This document shows, one piece after another, positions 37,276-49,637 of a DNA stretch of 64,000 nucleotides (the first letter of the stretch is position 1; every line of letters begins with the position of its first letter). Made by a program: the position numbers and the translations under genes. The notes under the pieces are model-generated. The model had not been told where the DNA came from, did no database searches, and saw only the letters and a program-made list of their open reading frames with translations. Origin of the DNA: Distichodus sexfasciatus (Eukaryota > Chordata > Actinopteri > Characiformes > Distichodontidae); the NCBI GenBank assembly GCA_032718565.1, contig JAVGVS010000018.1, forward strand, positions 2,090,254 to 2,154,253. The letters are read 5' to 3'.

Positions 37276-38670
37276 TCATATAGAAGTCTCAACGCAGGAG
37301 CCATTCCGGTGGAAGGAGCGGTGGTTGGGGCAGCTCTCACTGCAGTGTACAATAAGGACTGGGTAGCAGAGAGCATCCTGGTACGGTGGAGGGTCGTCCT
37401 CATTGGTGGTGATATGTCCGGATAAGCAGCGTGTGATCTCGCTGGGGCTCTCAGGCTCATCAAGGCTGCCACTCCTCCAGAAACAGCTACGGCGTGAGCC
37501 ATAAAGTCGACCCAGCGAGAAGCGACTGCCGCTGAAGGGCACACGGGGGGTCCCGTTGCAAATGCTGAGGGCGCTGCGGGAGAAGACAGAGGAGCTGCTG
37601 ATGGCCCGGTGGCAGTGCTCACAGTTCTGCCGGAGGCCTGCAGAACGCTGGGCGAGATCCATCAGGCCTGCCTCGGAGTAGCTAGGCACCAACTGCTGGT
37701 TAGAGCGGATGTGCCACTCGAGCTCGGTGCTGTCGATGGTGTTGACGCGAGGGATGCGCCTGCAGTATGGCCGGTCATCGCACGGCGTCACAGGGATATA
37801 GTCAACCCCAAACAGCTTTTCCACCCGGAAGTGGACATAAGCTGTACGGTACTCAGTCAGAACCCTCAGGGGCCAAGAGAGGGTGAGGAAGGCAGCTACC
37901 CAGAAGACATAGTTTGAGACATACCAAGGGTGGTTGTCTGGGTTTGAGAAGGCAATCATGTACTCTTTGAAATCTACATTCTTCAGGTGCATCCCCTCTC
38001 GGGCTTCCATGTAATCATCCAAACCCTCGTTGTCACTGAAGAACCTGGCCCTCTGAGTTAAGTAGGAATTCTCAGACTCCACATTAGCAAAACTAAAGCA
38101 CTTAGTGAACCTCAGTTTGGTGATAGCTGACTTGTCCAGGCCAACGAGATGTTTGGAAACATCCTTCACGCCACAGTGCCCATAGTCAAATTCCGCTTCC
38201 GCCACGTGTGTGTTCACTCTCTCGTGATACACCTGAGTGGTAGTGTAAGCATCTCCGTTGCGGTAGCGAGTTACCTGCCGTGTTCGCCGCACATAATGGT
38301 AACTGATGGCTTTCCACCAGATGCAAGGCTTTGCCTGCTGCATTCTCTGCACCCTTTCATAGATGTCATCTACGTCCACCTTGTACTGCAGCTCATTTCT
38401 GGCATGGCAGTGCCAACACTCCACCAGGTAGACTACATATAGCATGACTAAAAATGCTATGGGGATGTAGATGTATCCATCAGAACAGGGGCTGTCATGG
38501 TACATCATAGACCCTTTGAAGGCACTGTTGAAGGTTAAGCGGGTGACTTCGGTGACGTGGCACCACACCATGGCTCCCATGCATCCATACATGAGCATGG
38601 AAAGCAAGAGACATTTCCAGAACACCTCTCTGCACAGAGACTTGCTCAGGGATTGCTTTATAGGCCTCTG
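37276..38670 (-). CDS. tmem151b: TMEM151B, exon 2 (residues 28-491)
   Basis: Exon of 465 codons including the stop, entered through an acceptor at 38672-38671 (AAGTAG|CAGAGG). It begins QRPIKQSLSKSLCREVFW, the segment that joins the first exon to membrane segment 1 in TMEM151B. Apparent starts at 38625 are a GTG inside the exon, not the true start. The protein is a TMEM151-family multi-pass membrane protein of neurons. It has hydrophobic segments at about residues 46-64, 93-112 and 276-298. Between the second and third is a long conserved region with CIWWKAISYHYVRRTRQVTR, VYHERVNTHVAEAEFDYGHC and EGLDDYMEAREGMHLKNVDF. After the last segment come the family motifs DSTELEWHIRSNQQLVPSYS and SRFSLGRLYGSRRSC. 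A PPPY motif near residue 453 could bind WW domains, and the C-terminus SCVETSI fits a class I PDZ ligand. Human TMEM151B is longer (566 residues) because of Gly-rich inserts absent here; TMEM151A is 468. N- and C-terminal matches favour B. The molecular function of the family is not well defined; TMEM151A is linked to paroxysmal kinesigenic dyskinesia. Confidence 0.95.
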   Translation of the reverse strand, partial: QRPIKQSLSKSLCREVFWKCLLLSMLMYGCMGAMVWCHVTEVTRLTFNSAFKGSMMYHDSPCSDGYIYIPIAFLVMLYVVYLVECWHCHARNELQYKVDVDDIYERVQRMQQAKPCIWWKAISYHYVRRTRQVTRYRNGDAYTTTQVYHERVNTHVAEAEFDYGHCGVKDVSKHLVGLDKSAITKLRFTKCFSFANVESENSYLTQRARFFSDNEGLDDYMEAREGMHLKNVDFKEYMIAFSNPDNHPWYVSNYVFWVAAFLTLSWPLRVLTEYRTAYVHFRVEKLFGVDYIPVTPCDDRPYCRRIPRVNTIDSTELEWHIRSNQQLVPSYSEAGLMDLAQRSAGLRQNCEHCHRAISSSSVFSRSALSICNGTPRVPFSGSRFSLGRLYGSRRSCFWRSGSLDEPESPSEITRCLSGHITTNEDDPPPYQDALCYPVLIVHCSESCPNHRSFHRNGSCVETSI

Positions 38671-39359
38671 CTACTTGGAAAAAGGAGAGAAAAAAAAATA
38701 TGGAATGGTTAAAAAATGGTTAAGTGATATTAAAATTATGCTACATTGCAGTTAAGCAACATGTCACTATAAATAATGTAAATGTACATGGTACATTTAC
38801 CATGGTACAAGATATGTGTCAGTAGGTTTGCAGAACATCATTTTTGCACCATCATTGCAATGTATACATTGTCGTGCACTGTCAAGTTAGATTAAGGCAA
38901 ATTAAAACAACATTTTTCAACATTCAGATTCATTATGATTCATTTGAACCTCATTATCTCATTCACACTTAGTATTCTTGCATATCAAAGAACAAAGGAT
39001 CAGTGTTTCCAGAGAAAAAGTTGTTTGTCACAATTTATGTTTATTTTCTGTGAAGATGCCTACAGAATAATCACAGTTATTCTAGAATGAGTAATTCTTT
39101 ACAAATAGAGTTATTCAAGATTTTTTTTTATTCTTTATATTACAATATTTGCCATATAAAAATGAAATATCGTGCAGCCCTGTTTGGCAGCAGTAAATAC
39201 TTGCAACATTATGTTTATTAACAGATTCAATTCATTATAGCAGCCGTTAGTTGTGTATGGGATTTTACAGTTTGTATACCTTTACATTTCTGCAAATGTA
39301 ATGCATCTGGTCTCAGGTTTGCTGCAGTGTTTCTCACACCCTGTGGTGCATCATAAAGG

Positions 39360-39910
39360 TGCATGCGGCCCGATTCCAAAAGTCTACGTAAAAGAAGCTC
39401 GTTCGTATTGTATCCCGTTGCATGAGGCATCACGGCTTTCCGTCACGTCGTGTGTTTAGCAAAATGAAGCGATTTTTCTAATACCTCTGGGCTGCTCGTC
39501 TCCTCCTCGAAAACAGTCGTGGTGCTGCTTTCACTGGCGGTCGCAGCCGAGGCTGGTGGGGACATGGCAGGATGTCAGCAGGATTGGGGCGTGAATGGCG
39601 TCAGAAATAAAACAGTGAAATAATAATAATAGTAATAAAAAAAAAAATCCAAGCGTTCAAGTGTAACGCCTACAAATTAAAAAGCGCCGTTTTCTAATTG
39701 ACTGCGTTCGCCTCTCGTGTTGGAGCCCAGCGATGTAAAATCTAATTTAGCCGCCTGATCTCGATTAATCTAATTCGGTTAACAACGGGAAGACGATGGC
39801 TGCGAGGCAAACGATTTTACACTAAAAGGTAATAAACATGCTGGCCGACGCACCTTTAGTTTTAAGTATCGGATTCGAAATATCGCCTTACTGTGCCGCC
39901 ATACATCCGG
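39360..39910 (-). promoter_or_regulatory. tmem151b: CpG-rich tmem151b promoter / 5' region
   Basis: CpG-dense stretch around exon 1, extending 300-350 bp upstream of the start codon, in an otherwise CpG-poor surrounding. A transcription start within about 39570-39900 is likely but cannot be placed exactly. No clear TATA box at a fixed distance. Confidence 0.5.
39485..39565 (-). CDS. tmem151b: TMEM151B, exon 1 (residues 1-27)
   Basis: ATG at 39565-39563 opens 27 codons (MSPPASAATASESSTTTVFE... to SSPE) ending at a donor GAG|GTATTA (GT at 39484-39483). The MSPP(A/G)SAA start is that of vertebrate TMEM151B. The junction reads SSPE|QRPIKQ, phase 0, corresponding to EEQRPI in the mammalian protein. 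The intron is 814 bp (38671-39484). The exon is too short to show up as a long open frame and was found by reading the sequence upstream of exon 2. The segment is Ser/Thr/Ala-rich and probably disordered. Confidence 0.9.
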
Positions 39911-40314
39911 GCTGGTAAAGGAGACGATTTAAGACGAATTTTTGACGCCATTAAAGGAATAATAGTCAGATTGAACCTCAGATGAACATTCACATTTGTT
40001 CTTACTGATGCATATATCCAAATGAAGGTTATTAGGATGCAATGGGTATTAGAATAAGCTCCATTAAGGTTTGCCCTTCCCCCTGAAGTTTTATGCTGTG
40101 CAACATAATAAGGGACTGGGGACATATTATTCTTTTTTTCACTTCAGCATGTAAAAAGTGGTGTTTCAGTTGTCCACTAGATAGCAGCATCTTCTTGGGT
40201 TTGTTTTGGGCCTGCATTTACCGGCTGAGTTGAAGAAATCTCTTACACAAAACAGACAACAACATACACTAGGCAATACTTGTTTACATTCAATTAACGT
40301 CACTTTCATACTGT

Positions 40315-40500
40315 ATTTATTGCGTTCGTTCTGTATTTATTGTGTTGCTTGTTGCACCTTTTGTCCTGTTGAATGTAATGTTAAGTGTTACTATATGTTG
40401 CGCCGTGGCCATGGAGAAACGCTGTCCCATCACACTTTGTACATGTAGAAAGCGACTGATGACAATAAAGTACCTTGAACCTTGAACCTTGAACCTTGAA
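40315..40500 (+). mobile_element. Retroelement 3' end with (CCTTGAA)4 tail
   Basis: Plus-oriented segment ending GACTGATGACAATAAAGTA followed by four tandem CCTTGAA units (40473-40500). The internal AATAAA-like signal and short tandem tail are typical of the 3' end of fish non-LTR retroelements or their SINEs. The 5' border is uncertain; no reverse transcriptase remnant is visible, so the copy is strongly 5'-truncated or non-autonomous. Confidence 0.6.
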
Positions 40501-43500
40501 CACGGTCTGCCTTAATCATGTCTATGTTTTGCATTAAAAATAGCCTCAACCAAGCATCACCTAAAGGAGGTTGGAGCTTCTAAGTTTTGGTTCCTCTCAA
40601 GGTTTCCTCTCATTTTCCACACACTGTTTTCTCTTTCTGCTGTCTACAGCTTGCTTCTTACAGGCTTCGACTGGATAATATTTAAAGATGCTCTGTAACA
40701 ATATCCGTTACAAAGGGCTAAACAAATATAACATAATGAAATTAAACAGAACTTCTGAGTAATTAAGTGGATGGAGTTGTGTCAAGTCTTCTTATTATCT
40801 TTAAAATACTTGGTTACCGGTTGGTGTGAATATTTGCACTTATGATTGGACTGTTGAATAACAATTGCATACTGCAAACTGCAAAATGATTAATTTGTCA
40901 CAGTCATTGTTATAAACTGTATCATCTATTTTATAGTGTAGTCCTGTTTTATTTGTTATTTGCCCTTCTACCCCATTCATTATTAGTCAGTTTCATGGAC
41001 ACTGTATCCCAATCACCGCTGGTCAACTTCTTAACTTTGCAGTGACCCAGACATGGCAGTGGCATAATAAATTGTGTTAGATTTAATGAGTGTGTCAGGC
41101 AAATAAACTATTTCTCACCACTTTTATTACTGTTAACTTCTTATCATGTCTATGTTATTGCCTCAAGAGAAGTCCAGTCTTCCAAAATTGCACACAATAG
41201 AATTTCCCAGTTTGTGCCAAATGATTCAGTCTGGTATTCTAAAGCCACGTGACCATTTGCATTTTGGGTTTAGATTTCTTAGTTTCAAAGCTTTACTGAA
41301 AAAGCCTTCAGAGTATTAATTACTAGGTCATTTATGTATACAGTATATACATATTCACATCTTGTTCTCTGGGTGCTTCTACAAAGATGGAAATAACACA
41401 GGAGTCAAATTGTAACAAGCCCAGATCTTAGAGATCTACAACGTCACAGTAACTTCACTGAAGGTCAGTGCAAAACGTAGATGTTTTTTATTCTTCACTT
41501 CATCTGAAAAGGAGGATATACAGTTGGTGTGGGGTAAGAATGTTGTGTTACATAGCAATATCAGATTTATGTAACAGATGTCTGTAAAATAAATCAAAGT
41601 TTTGGAATTTATTTCTTAGAATACAAACTGTTTGACTCTTGAGTGGGTTGGTGTATTCAGGCCTTGGGACTTTCTGAATATAATTTGGGAATTATTCTGC
41701 CTCAGATTGGGGACAGAACACCTTTGACACCACAGAGGACTGCAAGTTCCCAAAGATTAAATCTCAAGGGGAATCAGGTTCAAAGTGAACTCTCTTCTGA
41801 AATCCATGCTGAGGTAAGAGCAATAATTTAGAATGGAAAACTGGCAGATTTACCCATCACAGTGATAATGAGTGGTGGCTTTCTCACCGTCCTGTGAAAT
41901 TCATATAGGGTCCACTACAGCTTGAAATGAATGGGAAATGCAATTTTATTTGTATAAAAAGTATAATAAGTAGTAAAATAAATTATTTGATGCATTTACC
42001 TTAGTTTTTGTTTTATACAAATGACTTATGCTCAATTGTACTGTATGATAATGGAAATACAGAAATATTTTGATGATGAAAACATGAAATTATAGTAGAA
42101 CTCTTTCAATCTGTATTGGTTTGATGGGAATATTTGGTATTTTGTAGTCCAAAACCTTTACTGTACAGATGCAAAGAAGAATGATACAAAAGTCAAAATG
42201 TCGGTCAGAGAAACTGACTATGATCCATGTCTTTACTGCTTTTTAAATCAACTGCAAACTTAGTGTAGATTCCATTTCAGATAATGTAATGGGTACTTAT
42301 TGGTGATCTTGCAAAATATGACTATGATTTCGCAAAATTGCTTTATTTTTATTCAAACTTTATTATCATTAACATTCGTGTAGTGTTCTTTTATTATCAC
42401 ATTGTGTGATAGATTGTTGTCAATAACCTCATTTCCCTCTGTTTCCCTTTATAATGTTTCACAGTTGGATATTATAATCAAGTGGCATCGCTATTTAAGA
42501 ACCAAGACTCCAGGGCAAGTCAGATATTTCTAACATAAAATGTAAATGAAAAGTAATAGTTTTAATAGAATGTCTAACGTCATAGTGTTCATATTCTACA
42601 ATGGAAAAAGAACTACTGCTTTAGGTACTGAGGGTGACTTAGGTTGACTTGTTGGGAAATATTCTCCTTGGAAATGGTTTCCGACCAGGATTGGGTTTAA
42701 TCCGCATTTAGCAAGTCAGCCCCACAGCTGGCATACCTCTCTTACCGAGATACAGTTTCCTCTTTTGACACTATTTTAATTGCTGTGCTGGGCAGCTAAT
42801 CAATACAGCTGCAGTAAAGGCAGTAGTAACCTACTAAAGGTGAATAGCTGTAGTTGGTGAAGAACTAGCTGTTGTTTGAAAAAGAATGTGGTGAAATGTG
42901 AATTTAGTTAACCACTGTTTGTTATTTTTCTTGCACTGTAAAGTAGGAGTTTACGTACATACTTTATTTAATTGTCTTTGATCTTGTATTCTTATATTAC
43001 GGAATGTAAAATAATCATTATATTGGAAGTCTCCAGTTCTCTAGGTCTTCTGGTAGTCTCTGTTAGTTTTGGACAGAAATAGCTTTCCGTACAAACCAGA
43101 TTTCTTTAGGGAAAAATCTCTACAGCTGATCCATTGCATGCTTCCAATAATGCCTCAGGTAAACACAACAGGCTTGCAGTTTTGACTAAAACAGCAGACA
43201 CATGCTGCCACAAGATATATTTTTGAACATCTGTCCAAAAGTCAACACCTTTCTCTTTTCCTGCAAAAGTATGCCCATCACTGCACCAGCAGCAGACCAA
43301 CAACATGCTCTGACCCTTCCGTGTGAGCGTCCAGTAGGGCAAGATATTGGTCCCTTGGCAGTGGAGCACAAAGCTGCAAATGGACAGTCAGAGCAAGGCA
43401 GAAGACCTGAGGCACCAGGGCTGCAGCTAACAACCTGCTACAGCAGATAAAGTGCACCAATTCTTACATCAGGCAAATCCCAATCACTTCTACAAGCGGC

Positions 43501-43845
43501 ACAGTGTTGGTTGATAACCGCTCTAGGTTTATTTGAGAACAATTGACTGGTGTGCTTGCTGCCTTGGTTGAAGAAGCCCATATGCATTGCCTGAAGCAGA
43601 GCAGATCCGCATGCAATTTCATGGAGGTCTAAACAGTTGCCTTCATCCTTCAACAGTTCGCTGCTGGAACAGTTAACAGTTTGCATGAGTGAGAGCTGAT
43701 TTGTAACTAAAAACAGAAATAGCTTCTTAAAGATACGGTCCTGCTTTAACAATTCCTCTCTTGATCAGACATACATAATCTTATTCACTTCAACTTGTAA
43801 ATGCTAGAAAATAACTCACTCAATAAAAACAGAGCTTCTAAGTAT

Positions 43846-43875
43846 GAGAGAGCGAGCGAGCGAGCGAGAGAGAGG
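43846..43875. repeat. (GA)n/(GAGC)n simple repeat
   Basis: GAGAGAGC followed by repeated GAGC units and a short GA tract. Confidence 0.9.
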
Positions 43876-46800
43876 GTATGTGTGGGCAGGCACATAATTA
43901 ATTAAAAGGGTTTTCACCTAACCAAATGAATTAGAAAACAATTCACAAATCCACATCGAGGTTACTGACAAATATGTGAAGTCTGTTTTGAAATGAAATA
44001 ATTATTTAATGGTAATCAGGGTTAAAACAGGCAGAACAGACAAAAGATGTAAGCTAGGTGTGGATTTTTCTCTGATGCATTTTAATAGGTGTTTCATTTG
44101 GCAGGGTGTCCTTTTTGTGGCCTTCTTCGTTTAGCAGAACTATATTCATGCTGTCAGACTCATGCCTGTGGAACGCCAAACTCCCGCAGCGCACCGTACT
44201 ACATGCTGTCAGCATCATCAACTGAGTTCATCTTGTCTTTCTAGAAACTTTCATTTCTTTATAGTTTTAAGCTCTGTTTCACATTCAATGCATGATTTAA
44301 AAAAAAACCTGTGCAGGATTACAGTGCTAATGGAATTTAAAGACAATTCTATTTCTCTTAACACAACACAGTACTTTAAACAAATATTTCCACTAGTCAT
44401 CAGACTTATTTTCCATGCTATAGTGTTAGTGAACTACAGAGAAAGAGAGAACAGACTTGGAAAACTGAACAATACATTGAATGCATTTGAACAAATGCAC
44501 AAATCAGGAAAAAGTGATGTTTGATAGCAGTGACAATTAGAGCAGCAGTTGAGAAAATAGCTTTGAACACAGTGGCCCATGATGAAGTGCCTGAGGTACA
44601 GAAATAAAAGTGATTATGCCTCTCAGCTCCACTGAATTAGGAAAGAAGTAAACACCTCCGTGTGAAATATTAAAGTGAAAAAGTGGGACTTAGGAAGGTA
44701 GAAAGAAAGAAAAGCTAAGCAACACTTTGTGCTTGACAAATATGAAATACGTTTTCTAGCAAATAGATGACATTTAGCATGGATTATTTTTTATTTTAAT
44801 CTAAAAATTACTAGGCATAGATCCAGAGAAATGAAGCAGTGAGTTTGGTGGGTCATGTCTTCAAAAAATGTTCAGGCACAGCGAGGTAAGTCAGTCAGGG
44901 GGTCTAGAATACAGAGCTGGATGGCAAAAGGCCCCTCATTCAATGTGTAATGGAAGTATGTAATTACTCACAGATGAGCAGATCTCTCATGAGCATAAGG
45001 TCAAAGACGTAGTAAATGAGCCATATCTTCAAACCTGGCCAATTCTCTTTCTACTCAGGCACATTCCTAGAATCATAATGCTTGAATGATCTCAAAATCA
45101 AGACATACTTTGGATGCCGTGTCTCTCTCTTGTCGCCACTTGTGGTATGTGAAGTTGGGACACATTGGAAAAGACACACTTGGGGGCCACAGATGTCATT
45201 TGCTTCTACTGTCACTCATGCATGCAGAACAGAGGCACCAAGGGATGTGAGAGCTGAGCAGTGGCTCATGAACATTGCGTTTTTATTAGATTCCACTGCA
45301 CAGAGCTGACAAAATGTGGGTTAATTGCAGTGAAATGGGACTAATCCAGAATTTATATAGGCCACAGCGGTGGGCAACACAAGGTATTCTGGCTACCTGA
45401 CTATCCTGACAATACAGAATGGAAGAATCACAAAGTAACACTAGAATAGTGTACACACACATAGTATTGTGCTGTACTGTACTGACAATTATTATTAACA
45501 GACTGATATATTAACAGACAGACTTCATATTAGCAATATTAAATTAGAAATATGTGATTCAGAACTTAAGCAACTTTCAAGTCTTTCTAGTGTTTTATAT
45601 TTTCATAGTAGGAACAAGTATTAATGCAGTGCTGAAAAATGTAAAAAATGAATAAAGGAAAAATTTATATAATCCAACATAATAATCCAATTGAAAAAGA
45701 ATGCATATATTTTTGAGACTGCAATAAGCCAACTATTGCCACAATTTGGTTCACTTTTCAGTACACATGCACTGACCTGTTCTTCAAACCCATCAGGTGG
45801 AGTATGTTGATCTTACCAATGCATTCATGTGCAGTGGCACAAAAAACTCCTCCAGTGAGTGAAAAAGTACGCTCCACAATATGACACCAGACTGCATAAA
45901 AAATTAAAAAAATAAACAACTGTAAAGAAAGACATTTTGGTGATCACAATATAGACACAAACAAATGCTGTGATGTCTTTGCACTGTCTCCAAAAATGGT
46001 AGTGTGGTAATTAAATCTATCAGTGAATTAATTGTAGGAGGCACATTGGCTTCTTTGGGTGGAGTGGCCCTTTATGATATGGCATTGTGCAGGGAGAAAT
46101 CATAGTGGTTAATGAGTCTTTAGCACCTCCTACACATTCAGAGCTAATGAATAAACTATCAGTCTATCATTAGGGGAATTTTTTAAAAGTCTAATGAGCA
46201 GGACTGTAAGTAACAGGCAATCTGTCCCCATTCTGGTCAGAGGCATGGCACAGAAGTAGAATAAATTAGTCGTGTCTGAAAACACATCTATTTTTAGCCT
46301 TTTTGAGGTCTCACCACATATGTGACCAAGGGTCTACCTTCACACCGAGCTCTCCAAAGCAGACCAGCCATTTATGATCCTTCACCTTAAGGCTGAGCGA
46401 GAGAGAAATAGACAAAAAAAAATAGTTCCTAGACCTAATTAAATATAATATGAAATATTATATTTAAAATGAAAGATATTTTATTTATAATAATTTATAG
46501 TAAAATATTATAAAATATACATTTAAGCAATAAACTGTGTTTTAAAACCCTGTATTTAGCACTCATATTTTTGCATTGAGTGCCAAAAAAGAATGTCATA
46601 GACATTAGCAACTGATGAAAGGTTTTAGCTAGGCTCTAGGAGGATTAGGACTGATTGTCATTCAGCTCTCTAGGTTCAAATCCCTTGTGCTAATAATCTC
46701 TAACCCAAGTCTAAACACAATTACTAAATAGAATTTCACATCATCGGTTATCTTGCCTTAATGTTATAGTGGTGGCGAATGCCAGTCTGATGCGCAGTGA

Positions 46801-49549
46801 TTTCCCGTGGCTTTTTAGTTGCACGGTCTCCCTCATCCATAATGAATAGCACCAGGATCTAACCCCTTGCATTTTGAAAGGTTTTTTCCCCATATCCCAC
46901 TCACTGCTGTTTGATGCTACACATGTACAAGGTGTCATCACCACGCACCTCAGATTGTGCTTCTGATGAAAAGCTTTGCATTATCAGAGAATTGTGCTAA
47001 TTAAAGAGTTTTCTGCTTGTGGATTTGCATTTGCCTTTATTCTTTCTGCACTCTCAGAGATAATTGCCATTCTTGCAGTGCTGCTATTTGAGGATAAGTA
47101 ATCCAATTTGCTACTGAAGCATCATGGGCTATGTATATGTTTCTGGCAACACTTTGGGACTATTTACTCTGAACAATCTGTCCTGGTTATGTAGGTCTCA
47201 TTGCAAAGCACAGAACAAAAGGCTGTTCTGCTAGGTAAAGTTTTTAGGAGTTTAAGTAGCAGAACCATTCCATGGTCCGTGGCCATCATTGCATTTCTTA
47301 TTTAGCATTACATCTCATAATAAAATGACTGAAACTAAAACATTTGCTGGAGTTCTTGAATCTGTGGGAAAGCATTTGCTGAAAGGACAAAACAATATCA
47401 ACTTACATAATTTATTAGTGACCAATATATTTATAGCACACATGAAAATAAAGCCTGAAGCTGATAAAGTGTGAAAAATAAACTTCTGACAGTCTCCTAC
47501 TAGTTGTATTACAATGACATTACAGCATTAGGACTTATTAAAAGGGAATTCTGTCTAGTTCATTTACTATGGTACATTAAAAAATGACATGATTATAAGA
47601 TTTAAAAAAAAAACGTTTCCATGGTCATTTTTTGTGCAAGAACAGCTTTGATTTTTCACTTCTATCAGTATCAAACAGCTCCTGACTTTATCAGGTTTAG
47701 ATAGGTGTATATTTTGATCAGTTGGGGAAAACAGCATTTAAAATAGTTTGAAGAATGGGAACCTATTGTCATTACCAGTGAAATCATAAGACATAAATTA
47801 GGTTCTCAGTAAGAGTGCAGTTGTCAGAAATCTAATGATGTGGCTCATTAAGAAGAGATGGACTGGAATCCAGTATATTGTTTTCAAAAACAACAGCAAA
47901 TAAAGGCATTTACTGAAGGCATTATTAATTGATGCACAATTATAGAATTATGGTAGAAAGAATTCAAGTGCACCATTCCTTATGTTTAATTGTCTAATAT
48001 TCTTTACTCTGTCTTTTTACTTTCCCCAATGAACTGGAATGCACTGTGCTTTCATGGCAGTATGAAATGACAATTTGACTTCTTTTGTTGTCTATTTGGT
48101 GCAGGGTCTCCGGGCCTGCCTTAAGTACACGAACTGCCTCCTACAATCAGCATTAAACAGAGTAAACAGTGCATTTGTATTCTTTCACAGTATAACTGAA
48201 CATTTGATATCAAAGAGGAACCTGACTTTGATGTGTTACTGTGGTTGAAGATCTAACAGTTCACTGTGACAAATATGCAGAACTGTATAGAACAAGATGA
48301 AATGTTTTAACGAAGTTATAGAGTGCTACTCTTTCTGCACATGGGCTAAACAGAGCTGAAGTATCACGTCTAAATGTTAGGGAAATAGAAGATGACTGGC
48401 TTACTCCCACACACTGATCTCAAAATGATCTCACTCAGATCTGTCTACATATTAAAACACTTTAAAGGAATCTGTAGGTGGGCCTGAAATACAGGCTACA
48501 GTAGGTGAAGAAGAATCAAGATAACACTGTTCAAATGCAATGCTTTCAATTATGTACAACAAAAGAGCAAAAGAAAGTTTGTTTTTAGACATATTGCTTG
48601 ATATAAGATGTTGAATAGGAGATTTATAAATTCAAGTCAAACCCCAAGTATATTTAATTCTCTTGAAGAAGTCAGTGGATGCATAAGCAAATAATGAAGC
48701 CGCAGAAAATCATAGATCTATTAATGTTTTACGGCATCGTCTGCTTTATAGTCTTAAAACAAATAAAGTACAAGAAGAGTTATTAATGTAGAATGCATTC
48801 AAAGCATTTCTGTCTAAGAGAAGAGGTCTGTATTGCCGCCTGAGGGGACGGCACACTATAATGCTTTTAGAATTAATCAGTTTAATACTGTTTCTATATA
48901 CAGCCAAGGCTTTAATGTTATCTCATTATTATGTCTTCATACATGCCACACAGGAATTTAACTGTCATGTAGGGACATAGACTAGTATATACATTTAAAA
49001 ACAGTACGCCCAAAACAATCTGGTGGAACAAATGTTTATGATGTTTAGGCTGTAACAGTCATTTATATCAGAAATTCTCAGCCAACCCTACAATGTTTCT
49101 TTATACATTTGCAACATGCTTCTTGAAATCAGGGCAATAATATTAACATTTCATAAGGAATGTGTCATATCATTAATGACAGCTCAGTCTGGTTCATGTC
49201 TGAGTATGCAGCAGAAGAGGGCTATAGTGGAGTCTTAAAACAAAAAAGAGAGGGTAGACTTTACATAAAGATGTCATTGTCAATTTTTCACAGAAATATG
49301 CCAATATCCTATAATTCCCAAAGCTTCTCATGCCACCTGCTATAATATTCATGACTGCAGCTAGTTTCTTTTCAAATACATTTGTAAATTAAAAGAGACA
49401 CTTTGAACTCTCTAAATAATTTTGATTATTGTGTTTGCTGGTATTGGGTTAGATTGCACCTTGGAAATTGGCAGATAGTGTGTGCCCTTGAAATTATTTA
49501 TACACACTAAAAAAGACCTCCAAAGTTGGAAAATAAGCTTAAACGATAT

Positions 49550-49551
<2 letters not shown>

Positions 49552-49634
<83 letters not shown>
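49552..49634. repeat. (TA)n microsatellite, about 83 bp
   Basis: Near-perfect alternating TA with one AAA interruption near 49605. It explains the Tyr/Ile-repeat open frame on the minus strand. Such tracts can extrude cruciforms and are often mis-sized in assemblies. Confidence 0.97.

Positions 49635-49637
<3 letters not shown>

Noticed and set aside
37266..37917. Frames of 118 (minus) and 102 (plus) codons
   Set aside because: Shadows of the tmem151b coding exon in other frames.
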